A stretch of 64,000 bases of DNA, from contig CP137324.1 of assembly GCA_033182465.1 (NCBI GenBank), positions 2,170,001 to 2,234,000 of the forward strand, written 5' to 3'. The number at the start of each line of letters is the position of its first letter. The stretch's first letter is position 1. The position numbers and the translations under genes were made by a program. Below the pieces are notes generated by a model that was not told the origin of the DNA, searched no databases, and saw only the letters and a program-made list of their open reading frames with translations. Source of the stretch: Sanghuangporus weigelae. Taxonomy: Eukaryota > Basidiomycota > Agaricomycetes > Hymenochaetales > Hymenochaetaceae. This document shows, piece after piece, positions 43,990 through 60,093 of this stretch.

Positions 43990-46410
43990 ATGGCCACCAC
44001 ATCCTCTCACAAACCCCGTGGCTTGGCGGGCAAGATGCTGAAGGGTGCTGGCCTCATCAAGGACGAGGACACGAATATGCGAGACTTAAGCAAGGCAGGG
44101 CGCAAGAATACGATCGCGAAGAAGTCCGGTCTACGTCAGCGTTCCATCGATGTCTACAAGTCTTCTAGTAGAGCAGACATGCAGCACAAAATGGTAAATA
44201 ATTTCGATCCATTGCGATCGGAGCATTCGTATTCGCTCTTCGGTCGTACTGTTTCTTCTCTGTTGTGTTAGCTACGTATGCTTACGATGTATCCATCTCC
44301 CCTCTTCCCTCGTGACACCTTCTGGTATGGTATGGTCGTGTGTTGTGGTTGTTCCTGTTCTGGTTGGCGGGCTTCTGTCTGTTTGCTGGATGGTTCTCTG
44401 GATGGAATCAGCTCGCCTCGAGGATATCGGCGAACATTTCGAACCCGCTTGCCGTTCGCGGAGCCGCTTTGAAGCCGGCGAATGTTCGTTTCGGGAAGGG
44501 ACCGACACGATTACAGGCCGGACCTCTGGATGTGTGGCGGGAAATAGTGCAAAAACGATATAATTCAGACGCGAAATTTCTGAACCTTGAGGTGCATTAG
44601 CTTTTCTTTTTTCTCTAAAGCTTATACTTACAGAACTTTAGCAACTGGCAAAGGACGAATTGCTGAAGAAGAACAGAATCATTGCCCCCGGTTACCCTGG
44701 ATCGACCGGCAAGGAGTATCCTGTCCTCTTCAAGCTCGCATCGCAGCTGAAGCCGCCTGTGGAGACGATTTCACTTGCTGACAACAACATACACTCGGGT
44801 TCGCAAATCTGTAGCATAGGTCATTATCTTCTCGAGTTACGAAATCTATCGTTGCAAGGCAATAAGTTGCAGGCATGGAGGGACGTTGACCAGCTTTCGA
44901 CAAAGCATCGGAGACTTGGTCAACTAAGAGAGCTAGTTTTTATCGGAAACCCACTACGCGAAACGTTATTACGCGATGGGCGGGCAGAAGAGTACAGAAG
45001 GTTAGTACAGCCCACATACTATCAACCTGGATTCGTTTACCGATGGATGGATTCAGTGGTATGATGAGGAGATTCCCGCTGCTCGAAGTGTTAGACCAAG
45101 AAGCGATTACGAAGATATCTTTCGTCGATGGCCCCGTACCTTCCTCCTCGAGTTCTGATCCACATGAACAAGCCGGTCCCAACTCCTTCCCACTTAACAT
45201 GGGTCCATCATTCATTACCGGGGTAGACGGTTCCGTTATCAGCAGTTTCCTCTCCAGGTATGTCTCGCTATATTGAGGAGATACAGACCTTTTATGACTA
45301 TCTTCCATTAGATTTTTTCCTCTTTTTGACTCGCAAAGAACTGCTGTTGCCGACGTTTACGATCCAAAAGCAACCTTTTCATATTCAGCCTATACACAAA
45401 TTCCTCCTCGCGCACGCGTCCAGGGTTGGCATACCTCGCCAGCGATGCCAAATCAACGTAAACTTGAATGGGGCCGTTGGCTACACAATGCGTCGGGTGG
45501 CTCACGTAACTTAAGTTTTCTCTCTAATGCTACTAGCCACGGTCTCGAGAGAGAATTACGCAGCCTTCACGCGGGCCTTGAGCAGATTGTCCAGGCGATG
45601 TCCCACCTTCCAACTACGCGTCATGACGTATCCGGCGGAGCAGAGAAGTTTAGCATCGATGCGTGGCCAGTTGGACAGGGTTCTGCGATGATGCTATTTT
45701 TGTGTATCCACGGCGAATTTGCCGAAGGTATGTTTTAAGTTCCGCGCGCAACTGGACTTAAGGTGCTCATTGCTATCACAGAGCCGTCTCAGGGCATCCG
45801 ATCCTTTGATAGGTCATTTATACTCGCACCAGCCACACCTGGATCAAGGTATGCCTTCTCGCCAGTGCTATGCTCAACTTGTATTAACTTACCTATCTCA
45901 GAGCCGCTCTGAATAACTGGGCTGTCGTCATCCTCTCCGACCAACTAACGGTTCGACCATATTCAAGTCCGGATGCATGGAAGCCTGGCCCTCTTAAGGT
46001 CCAAGGCGACGGAAGAGATAGTAAAGCAGTGCCTGGTCCACCGAGGACGCCGCAAAGACGACCGCAGCGATTGCAGCCAGACTTAACGCAGAAGCTCATG
46101 TCGCCAGAGGTTCAAGCTATCCTCGGCAGCATTGTATGTCATCTCCGTTGAACTTTGCCGAACTTATTGCTGACTCTTTTATGGCAATAGCCTGACCCTC
46201 AGCGTGCTTTAGTCGCGCAGCTTATACCTCGAACGGGACTCAATGTCAAGTTCGCGTTCGATTGCTTAGAGAATAATGCCTGGGATTTCGAACGCGCGAT
46301 TGCGAATTTTGAGCAAGTCAAGGTATGGAAATTCACCTCGAGTTAAAATCACGAGTCGGCTGATGTCGTTTGATCTACAGGCCACGCTCGGTGCAGAAGC
46401 GTACCTCTGA
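43990..46410 (+). CDS. mex67: mRNA export receptor Mex67/NXF family
   Basis: N-terminal basic region from ATG 43990 ([20 protein letters not shown]). The exon structure in 44190-44400 is not settled. Then [19 protein letters not shown] and a leucine-rich-repeat domain ([31 protein letters not shown]; about 44660-45000), an NTF2-like domain (about 45230-45950; [33 protein letters not shown]) that binds the small partner Mtr2/NXT1, and a C-terminal UBA-like TAP-C domain with [20 protein letters not shown] and [16 protein letters not shown], ending GAEAYL at 46410. It carries mRNA through nuclear pores; TAP-C contacts FG nucleoporins. All main domains of the family are present. Confidence 0.9.
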
Positions 46411-46848
46411 TCTTTACAACTTTCCTGCAGAGTTTCGACCGACTCGCAGATTCTTTTTCTACCTTTTTCCTTCGCTATCTCTATTATTCATCAACAGTAT
46501 ATATCGTCACAAAGTCCGCAAAGCAAAGCATTTTATTGTACACGCATATAAGTTCCTCTTTGATTCCCTTCAGCCCGAATTTGTAGTTCATTTGTTCTCT
46601 TTGGTCTCGCGAAGTGCCTGATGTAACACGATGTTTAATGAAATCACCCAAGAACAATTTATTCATCTCACCTTCGCATACTGTCTGTGGATGGTTGCTG
46701 AGAGCAAGTCTGAATCAAGTTTGAGTTGAAGGCGGTTTATTGATCGTTTTTGAGCATAAGCTATACAGTTTATTTGAAGCATTTGCCCCGTTTATCTCAC
46801 AAAGTACATACGTAAGAAAGGCTCCATGTTGCATTGGGAATTGCACAT
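46411..46848. other. Intergenic region between convergent genes
   Basis: About 440 AT-rich bases holding the two 3' ends. No feature recognised. Confidence 0.5.
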
Positions 46849-48178
46849 CTACAATTTTAAGCGTATCAGACCATGACGCTCGCGTCCAGCAATAATTTGG
46901 AAATGGTCGTCAGGCATGGGGAAGTCCTCCATGGCGCCCAAGTAATACAGGTTGAATACCCTCCTGTCCAATCCTCGAGCTATCTTTCCTTCTGGCGTGC
47001 GCCCGAGTAAGAAACGCTTCGCTTCGGGCTTATCAAGGCAGCTGTCGCTCTTGGTTGAAAGGTGCCTATCGAGCGAGCATTCACGAGCGAATATATGCAC
47101 GCAGATCGGACAGAAGATGCCCTCCGGATAGTGAGTGAGGAGGTGACGTCTGCGTCCTTGGTTCGATTTCAGGTAGCCCTCACTAACTCTGCAATCGGTG
47201 CAAGTTTTTGACTTCAAAAAAAGAACTGTCAGAAATGATTGATCGTGAAATTAGGCTTGATTGGTTCACCTTCCCTATATAAGGTGCAGTATTGTATAAT
47301 TACAAGAGACACGCGTCAGCTGCTAAATCGCCAGTGAGACTAATGGTGAACTTGCCCTAAACGGAATGTCAATAATAAACGCTGGGGACGAAACAAAGGA
47401 AGCACAAACCTGTTGCTTCGACCATTTCACGATTGAATCATCTCGGAGCTTCAACGCTTTGCTTCGAAGTTCGTCCATTGCTTTGACCTGTTCTTCGCTC
47501 ATACGTTCGCTGAGCGGTGGAAAGACGAGCTTGCTCCTGTCTAATAATGTGTCACAGTTCTCGAACGAGGTATAAAAATTTTGGAATAGAGAATTGCATC
47601 CGATCTGAGTCACAGGCGGTTCCAGATTTTTTGCATTCCAGCGGAAGGAGTTGCTCTGCTTTGGGACCGATATTGGAGCAGACTTCGGGACAGACGCTGA
47701 AGCTGACTCTGGGAGTTGAACTGGGACAGGTTCCGGAGTAGGAATCGGAACGGTCCTCTTGACTAACCTTACTATGATACATTTATTTCGAGTCCAATAA
47801 CGCTCGATGTTTCCAGTCTCATGCCCAGGTTCCAAATCATCAACCTCGTCTTCACCGTCTTCTATACTCCCGATTGCTGCTGAGAGTTCGCCTTCTGCTG
47901 CGAGTTCATCTGCTGCTGTGAGTTCGTCTACTGCGGTAGCAGGGATGGACGATCCGTCGTCGCTAAGATCGGTGAGATCCGAAATCTCCGAAATCAGCGA
48001 GTCATTGTCGAAGTCGCGTACTTGTCGTTCATTCTTGCCGTGAGAAGCGGTCGAACGCAGAGAAGAAACGGCAAGTAGACTATTCGAATAGATCTCGTCG
48101 GTGCCCTAGGTGAGTCTCGGTGAGCACCGTAAGCGTAGTCCACAGAGAGTTCGGACTCACCTCGTAAATTTCCGACAT
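46849..48178 (-). CDS. Zinc-finger-like protein with acidic N-terminus
   Basis: Start ATG at 48178 opens a tiny exon (MSEIYE; 48178-48161), spliced to a long exon from 48105. The N-terminal part is strongly acidic with repeated Glu/Ala/Asp (TAADELAAEGELSAA). A Pro/Val-rich linker (PIPTPEPVPVQLPESAS) and a Lys/Glu helix follow. The last exon carries Cys/His pairs: SKTCTDCRVSEGYLKS then RRRHLLTH, and FCPICVHIFARECSLDRH, resembling one degenerate and one C2H2-type finger. It ends RERHGLIRLKL. A DNA-binding role is possible, with the acidic part as an activation region, but this is inference; no named family is recognised. The join before the finger exon is the least certain. Confidence 0.6.
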
Positions 48179-48979
48179 CCCTACTTCTCCTTCTCTTATT
48201 AATAGTCTGAACGGCATAGAACCTTAGCGAGGCTGTCGACACCGCTGGGAAAAGTGCGCGTGCAGTAAGAGGCCTAACCAGTTAAATCGTGCCCAAAAGA
48301 GATGTAAGCATGATTCAGTCACGAAAGCATTCGAAGGAGTCGAGAATGAACGTGCCAAGAAGCCAAATACGCGCGTACGTTGTTGCGCGAGTTTACAAGC
48401 CACAATGTCCTAAGCACGTAAAGTCAATCATTTCAAGCATCGAGAGACCTGAGGGTGCGAACCTCTCACAGACAAATTGATTTTAAGCGTGCAACGTTTC
48501 CGAATGAAGGAGATGAGAGGAAGGGATCGTGGCGGTAAGAGACCAAGTGGGAGTCGGGGGTCAAGCCACAACCACAACTCTAAAATAGGGTTCCGTTAAA
48601 GATTACGTAATAACAAGCCACATCCTTAGCGCGACAAATAATCGCAAACACCATACAAACTACCGCTCACCTGTGATTCGAAGATACACAGAAAACACAT
48701 GTAATTAGGTCCAAAAAGGTATAATTGATACGCACCCTCGAAAGCTGAACGGGAGAGGATACAGTGGCCTTTGCATAGAAAGGCTACTCGGAAGGTTCTC
48801 AGCCCTAGCTTGCGCCTAACCGAAGTCTCTCGCATTCAAGCAAGTCTTCACAGCAGTTTTTGTCTGGTTCGTGATTTTGGCATCTTTTCATAGTCGAGAC
48901 GCTGACAGACCGACGGACACGTTTCGACGATCACTATATTGACAATTTATCATCTTCGAATCATAGAATACACGTGATA
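48179..48979. other. Intergenic region
   Basis: About 800 bases upstream of the zinc-finger-like gene and downstream of cyanase. Only short ORFs without family resemblance; no repeat seen. Confidence 0.45.
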
Positions 48980-49941
48980 CTACCACGTAGAATATGGTAA
49001 GAACTTTCCACTGAGAGATACTCAGAATCAGTATGCCTGCGTAACGCTGGAGAAGAAGGGCTTACTCGAAAGTCAGCACAACGCGGTCCCCCGCTGGATC
49101 CTCCTTCTTATCCACCGTGACGTTGCAATTGATCATAGACATTATACCATCTCCGAACTGGTGCTCACGTCAGTTCGATAGCTAAAACCCTGCGCAATAG
49201 ATGTCTGACCTTCTCATGGATAACAGCCTTTGATCGAATCCAGAAATAACACCATGGTCAATTCGAGACATATATGAAGAGGTAAAATGTTCTTTTACCT
49301 TGATGGGATATCCGTACACAAGAATGCCCTGAAAGAAAACGAAGGAATCGTCAATCCACTTTCAACAGAAGCGTTGAGTTCAGTCCAGAGCAGACCTCAT
49401 AAAGCCGATAAATAACTGGATCCGTCGGCACTGTCGGTCCCAAGCCTCTGTTCGGCCACCAATGCGCACCCAGTCCGTCGTGAAGATTCGTTGCAGGAAG
49501 GTCGAGTACTTTAGCGAGAGCTTCAATCAGATCAGAAGTCAACTTGGCCTGTCACATGATCGCGTGACATAAAGTGCCGAGTCAGGCATGTGCATTACTA
49601 TCATGATAGCTAGCGCGCGCACTCACCTGCCCGTAGAATGCCGCAGCAACCCAGACTTCATCTTTACCGATTTCCTTCGCAATCTGCTCGAATGTCAAGC
49701 CTATGTGTTGTATTTATTGTATCGGTGGATTAACGTCTGATATGATGCTCTACAAAAAGATGCATATGCACCTTTCCTGGCCTTTGCTTCTGCGAGTTGT
49801 GTGTAAATAGGCGGAAGTGCAGCGAAAGGAGAGTTTCCGGTCGATGGAACCTGCTAGAAGGGGAAAAGGCGCCAGATACGCTCGCTCAGAGAATATCCTC
49901 GTCACTCTGACTGTCGCGGGACTTACAGCAGCTTCGGCCAT
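48980..49941 (-). CDS. Cyanate hydratase (cyanase)
   Basis: About 165 residues spread over eight exons, several of them tiny (15 bases at the start, then one of 30 at 49299-49328 and one of 18 at 49210-49227). Sequence: YTQLAEAKARK, LTFEQIAKEIGKDEVWVAAA, FYGQAKL, GAHWWPNRGLGPTVPTDP, VIYRLYEGILVYGYPIKAV, IHEKFGDGIMSMINCNV and the end DGKFLPYSTW. The active-site Arg and Glu (YRLYE) and Ser (GIMSM) are all present. The N-terminal half is a helical domain of the lambda-repressor type, the C-terminal half forms the decamer interface. It converts cyanate and bicarbonate to ammonia and CO2, detoxifying cyanate and supplying nitrogen. Confidence 0.93.
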
Positions 49942-50443
49942 TGTCTAAGCAACAGAAACGATTGACAATGTGGTGGTGGTTGAATGGGAAGTTGTCTTAT
50001 AAGTAAGTGAGACGCCAAGTCCTGGTGTATTCTCAGGCGCGAGCTACGGATTCAGCTGACTTATTAGCTCGGACGGCTTGTTTATTACTCCCGAAACGCA
50101 CTTGACCCCGCTTAAGATATCTTATCACTACTGGATTAGGGAAGCATCCACCGCGGTCGTGATACAGACTATGTACGCGCCGAGCAGAATGTACTAACTA
50201 CTGCTACAGGACCGACACTGTGTACCGAATGACAGCGTCGAGAAAACTCAACTAAAGTCAAGAGGCATGATTTTGACTTGACCTCTTTGCGAAGCAGATG
50301 GCCGGCTTAGATGCGGCTAGTTCACACAGCGCCCGTTTGCGACGGACTCGCGCAGGATGAACGCATAAAGGGCGACCACTTTCCGTCTTCCATTGAATAT
50401 AAGGGTACAAACAGAAATATCGAAAGATTCATATCCGAATTGC
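49942..50443. other. Intergenic region, cyanase upstream
   Basis: About 500 bases containing the likely cyanase promoter and the 3' flank of the decayed xylanase copy. No distinct feature seen. Confidence 0.45.
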
Positions 50444-51943
<1,500 letters not shown>

Positions 51944-52798
51944 TCTCGACTGTTTGCGGGTATCGAAATCTTGGTCCATACAGCAAACCACCCATGGCTT
52001 TACATAGTTTTTGAGGATGGACGGAGGAACGTCGCAAAATTTGTGGACGACATGTTTTGTCGGGAAAATGCACAAGAACATCGGAAAAGTCATGGCAGCA
52101 ACATAAATGACCCGTCTTCCGCTCGCAAATTGCGAGAGGACCGCAGCGGAACCGAAAGCAAGAGCGAAGAAATGAATGGGCCAAATATTTCGAGGCCGCG
52201 CGTGGGGTTAAAGGAATCTGTACGTGTGTATGATTTGCTCTCCAAGAATTCTCCGAGGCACTTTGACACAGTCTCGAAGCGTTGATGTATCCGTAACTCC
52301 GCTTCGAGGTCCATTTTACAAGAAAGCATCCGAAAGCATATACGCGAGCAATACCGGAGATGAAGAAACGAAAGGCGTTGCTAGCTGTTTCGAGACGACA
52401 GTGGCTACCGAGAGGACGGTGTTTCTCGATGTCTTTACTCGGCTTTCTTCATAAAGTATAATCGAGGTACTGCAAAGTCTCCGTAGGTATAACATCATTC
52501 CAAGGTTGACTCCACGACAACAAAGCCATCAGTGTGGTACAGAAATCGTTCCGGAAGTCATGAATGGCGTCTAAAAGGGCACTCGAGTTAGACATTCTGC
52601 TACACGCCCTCACTCCTTAAGGAAGATAGAGCAACACTAATATCGGCATCCTTTTGATGATGTCAATACGAAAAGCAGGTTACAAGCCGAACTTATTTCT
52701 CAAGCAAAAAACCCCGTAGCAGCACAAGAACGGCTCTAGAGTTGATGCAAGTCACATTTAATGGCAAGGCACAATCGTAGAGCAGCACACCTTTTTTG
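51944..52798. other. Intergenic region
   Basis: About 850 bases between the decayed xylanase start and the SDHAF3 stop. Several 60-100-codon ORFs occur on both strands with no family resemblance. It probably once held the xylanase promoter. Confidence 0.4.
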
Positions 52799-53443
52799 TT
52801 ATCGTTGTTCACCTCGGCTATTTGTTTTCTCCTCCTCCTCTTCCTCCGCCTCCGCTTCCAGCTGAGTTGGGCTCTTCCATATCACCTTAGTAGCGTGCAT
52901 GAGCTCGTACAGTTGCCCGATCTGCTCGTTCGACATCTAGATTCGAATCATGAACATTAATAGAACCGAAGAGAATGCAGGTCCTGGACGTACCTTCTCG
53001 AACACAGTCAAATCAAGTTTCCGCCCCTTCCATCGCTCAGCAGTCTTCTTGTCCTTCGGCATCTCATCCAGATACATTTTCCATTGCGACAGAAAGCCCA
53101 TGATGTACAATGGGTTGTCGGTGCTTCTGTGCCGCCGAAACTCTGCGTAACCACTAAAGAATCAATATGTTTTCTGCGATTGGGAATGCCACCGGAAGCA
53201 TACCAGCCTTCACGTAGTCATCCCCCAGAGATCGCATTTCAATAGGGAGGTTGCGATGAGCGCGAAGAATGCCACGGTACAATCTGGACTTGCAAAACAC
53301 ATCTTGAACTTATTACTCTGGTAATTGGAAACGGACTGAAGTTCAACTGACGGGATTGGAGGCAATAATGTTGCGCCTGCTTTTCGAAGATTCAAAGGCT
53401 TTTCAGATATTGACTTAGCTAGTCGAGATAAAGTTGGACGCAT
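52799..53443 (-). CDS. Succinate dehydrogenase assembly factor 3 (SDHAF3/Acn9, LYR family)
   Basis: Four exons give about 152 residues. After a basic N-terminal presequence ([16 protein letters not shown]) suited to mitochondrial import comes the LYR motif in [20 protein letters not shown], then [34 protein letters not shown] and [16 protein letters not shown]. The C-terminus is an acidic run of Glu. The family protects and helps insert the iron-sulfur subunit Sdh2 of complex II in the mitochondrial matrix. The gene sits between two GH10 copies, with no functional link to them. About 190 bases separate its start from the next xylanase stop. Confidence 0.9.
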
Positions 53444-53630
53444 CGTGGAAGTAACAGTTTAAAAGGAAGATATTCGCAACGCAACCAACATTGAACATTC
53501 AGATTAGTCAGCAAGATTGCGTACATAAGCTGGGATGTTCAAAATAAAATACTCCGAAAAGAAAAGATAAAATCTGCTAAGTCGTAAGAGGTATGTACTG
53601 AATTATAAATAATAGCCGCTTTTCATCACG

Positions 53631-55378
53631 CTAATTGTACCATCCAGCAAGGATTCCGTCGTAGGCTGGCTTCTTGTTGAGGTTCTACAAAGTGATAGAT
53701 CACTTAGCAACAGTTCCGCACGCTGACGTGGTGGTAAAAAAATCACCTCGTCCCAAGGACACGCGGCACCCTGTCCGCTGAAGGTGTTGGGTACCCAAGA
53801 ATACTTTTCCTCATTTCAGCGTCACATTCAATCTTCTAAGACGCTAAAGCCCACCTTGTCTGTGAAGTCCCAGATTGTCACACCGACACACGCTGAGACT
53901 TGCTTGCATGCTGCAATCACGGTCTGATAGTTGTTCCTCTGTGTCTGAAGCTTTGTGGAGTCAGCTGGAAGCGTCATGCGAATGTCCAACTCAGTGATGG
54001 CAACCTGAGCAATTTCGTCCACGTTATTGCCGTGCCACTATGGGAACTAGTAGAGGAACGAACCTCGACGCCTAAGTCTGCATATTGTTGCATGGTCTGA
54101 ACAAGGTTTCCAGGCAAAGATCCAACGATGAAGTGCGCCTGAAGGCCAACACCTTGAATTGGTACACCCGCATTCTTCAACTCTCGGACTAGATTAACCA
54201 TTCCGGTAGTCTTCGAGCCTGCCAAATAGCATGTGTAAGTTATGTCTTGACCCTGCGACAAAAAGGAAACCCGTACCAGAGCCTTCAATATTGTAATCAT
54301 TGATGTACAACTTCGTGTTCGGGTCCGCTTGGCGAGCGGCATTGAAGGCAACATTTATAAAGTTAGTACTCATAGTATTATAGAAGACGCTCGAACGCAA
54401 TGAGCCATCCTCGTTGCTAACAGAATGATTAATAGAGTCATCATTCAGTAGGTTGAACTGGCATACAGCACTTCGTTGACAACATCCCAGGCGTCTGTAG
54501 GACATCAATACAAAATACTGCATAGAAGCAAAATCTCTTACAGCTGTCGGAAGAAGGAGTGAACGAGGAGTGTGTTATGTTAATGTATGATTACTCACAT
54601 AGAGCCAGCCCATTGACCAACGACACTAGAGCAGTGGTTCTGAACAATGGAAGAGAGCGCAGCAGAGTCGAACCCTCCATTTGATACCCAGCTAGGAAGT
54701 TGACTGTGCCAGACACAGGTATGGCCTATAATACAAGCGGTCGATTCTCGGCTCGGAAGAGCAAACAACAAAAAATCATACCGCGAAGCATCTGGCCATT
54801 CTGGTTGGCAAGGTTGACAATCTGATTGCCATTGTTGAAGCTGAATGAATTACGAGATGGTTCGGTCGCATCCTATACAGAAACTCGTCAACGGCTTGCC
54901 TAAATGAGCTGCTCTGAGTATGATATGCACCCATTTCATTGCATTGGCAGCTGTGATCTGCCCAAAGTCGGCAGTGTTTCTTAGGATTGCGAGGTACGGC
55001 TGATCGTTCAGGCCTGGCCCGTCCACCGCTGTACCGAAGTAAAGTTTTCCGGCTGTCTTAGCAGCTGCATCAAGCCCGGAGCCGGATGGAGCTGGGCCGG
55101 ATGTCGTGGTAGTTGTAGTTGACTGAGAAGGCTGAGTGGGACCGGTCGTGGATGTACCAGGAACACATTGTGAATACCAATCGTTCTGGTAGCTGCAAAA
55201 TGTTCCAGCAACGCAAGTCGTTGGACCTGTCCATCCGATGCCACCGCCTGTCGACACAGATGCGTATGAGAACAAGCAGAAATTGACAAGAAAGTCCCAT
55301 ACATTGTCCCCATACGGCCTGTTGGGCCGATCCAACAGAAATGAAAGCTGCAAGGACAACAAGATTGTACGTCGTCAT
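53631..55378 (-). CDS. GH10 endo-1,4-beta-xylanase with N-terminal CBM1
   Basis: Signal peptide ([15 protein letters not shown]) from ATG 55378, then a fungal CBM1 ([16 protein letters not shown] to YSQC) whose first intron falls inside the first Cys codon. A Thr/Ser/Pro linker follows, then a GH10 barrel: [34 protein letters not shown], catalytic acid/base in [20 protein letters not shown], nucleophile in [26 protein letters not shown] and the end [10 protein letters not shown]. All joins keep frame, so it looks functional. A secreted enzyme that cuts the xylan backbone, with CBM1 anchoring it to cellulose. It is the middle of three GH10 copies on this strand and closest to the decayed one. 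Confidence 0.93.
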
Positions 55379-57976
<2,598 letters not shown>

Positions 57977-60093
57977 TTTTCGGTGCCAAGAACTGACTTC
58001 AAGCAGGAAGTTGCCTTTTGTCGAGGTGGTTCTCAAGCACATCTGTGCGCTTTATACGAGGCATTCGGTACTATATCGCGGAAACGTAGAACAGCATGGC
58101 GGTTCAAAGCCGCGCCAGCATATGAAAGACTCGACGTATTCGCCGAGACCGACGTAGCGGCGCCCTCGAGTGGGTTTTCCGAAAAAAAAACAGTTTCGTC
58201 ACAAGACTTGGCACTGCGCTATTTATATCAAAAGCTGCCCAATAATCGGAAGCACGTAGACTCACTAATCATTTTCGGATGTTCATACCCACCAAAAAAT
58301 GGCTCGAAAAGGGCCGAATTGTTTTGGCCTTTACACGTCGTCACAGCGTGGTTCCTAACAATAGAGCATACATGCAGTAGAATACTTAGGAGAGCCGATT
58401 GGTCTGGAGTCTTGGGTCTAGAGTCCGACAAAGAGCAATTGCGCTTCCACAATTTGCATAGGAAATCACAGCGATTGTCTGCTGAATATCAAAACGGAAC
58501 AATATGGTGTGTGATAACACCAAGATCTATCTCGATAACTTGCAAATAGTTCGTTCAAGCACAATGCGACTACGTTCTCTTGTATTGCTCTGGATGTCGG
58601 AGCAATTCATTGCTTTTCGGATCTTCCGGTAGATCATCGGCTGTTAGAGCTCTCCCTCTAGATCAGACAATCTCGTGTCAAATTTCCTGTTCGTACTCTA
58701 GTTCTGATCGTCGGATCACCTTGGAATGGAATCAAACAACCGGAAAGTCAATGTACCTTCTGCAGGATATCATAATGGATGGAGACCAGGCCTGGCAGGA
58801 CAAATTGAACATTAATTCATTGGCATGTACACCACTGAAAAGAGATGGCGAGTAGCCATAGCATACGGATTTCGGGCTTACTTTTAGCCCATCTTGCGTT
58901 CGCTGTTGATCCGTGTTGGTGCGTAAATCACATTGACCTGGTCGTCTGAATCAAAGAAAGGGTCAGAAGATCATGGCGAAACCGTTCGATGAAAATCGGA
59001 CGACGAGACCTGGCAGGTTGAGAACTCGGTCATCGCTGGTGACCGGAGCTTTCAAATACACGTGACTCTACCAAAAACTCCCCGTTATAAGTTATTTAAA
59101 TTTCCTCATTGGAGGCTTGTAAAATTATCATCAAAATTTCGCTCTCCAAAGCTCAAAGAGAAGTATTGCCAGAACTACGCAAGTATATCAAGGATATTTC
59201 TCACCCCTATCGATGTCAGACAATCAGTTCACTCGCTATGACTAGGGCCCTTTTTGACTACCCATGATCCGCTCCTTGGTGACGGCGGAACTACTGTCAA
59301 GCGGGAGAACGTGGTCGAGGAAAAAGAGTAATACGCTTATACGATCCATTGCCGTCTGATGGAGAACACCTGTCCTCTTTTCTGAATGATCATCACAGAA
59401 GAAAGGATGCTCCGAGAATTGAATGATCTGACGATGATCGTAATCATTCATGACATTTGCTTTGCGATCTTCACATGTACAGCATATAAAGGCGCGCTCA
59501 GTCGTTTCTCATATGATGCTGCTTCTGTGTTGAGATCTCACCAGCCAAAATGCTTTGTACCAACCAGCATCATTCATCTGTCTGGAGAAGAAGATTTTTG
59601 AAAATTAATTCCGAACTGTTCTTCCCATAGTTAGAACTATCACCCACGGATTGGTCTGAACAACTGGTTCTGCTGATTATCTACAGAACAGTATTTGTTC
59701 GCATCATCTTATCCTCCAAGTACATGGACATAGTTCTGAAGCTACTGATACTTGGTCCATTATGGTCTTATGTAAGCTGGATCGACCAGGATTTTGATGT
59801 GACCAAAAGGCAAGAATGGACAAGAATGGGTACTATGAGCACACCAGTTACGGAAGGGGACGGCTGTGCATCTTTGATCGTAGGGTAGGGAGGTATGTTC
59901 CCATCTCAATTTGGTGCGCATCTGAGCTTCCGGCCATCAGTTATTCTCCGCAACGTGATTTGATGAGCGCTATGGAACATCATAAATGACGGGCGACTCA
60001 TATCTTTCTCTCACCATTCCATTGCCTCATAAGTGTGCTCGCCTCAAACGGGTGGACTTATCCATTCTTTGACTCTGCCAGACGCGGCTCATT
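57977..60093. other. Long intergenic region
   Basis: About 2.1 kb with AT-rich parts. Plus-strand ORFs at 58580-58855 and 59386-59601 are short and match nothing known; the long ORF reaching 58549 mostly reads xylanase sequence backwards. The last 100 bases contain the likely promoter of the membrane-protein gene. No transposon ends were found. Confidence 0.45.
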
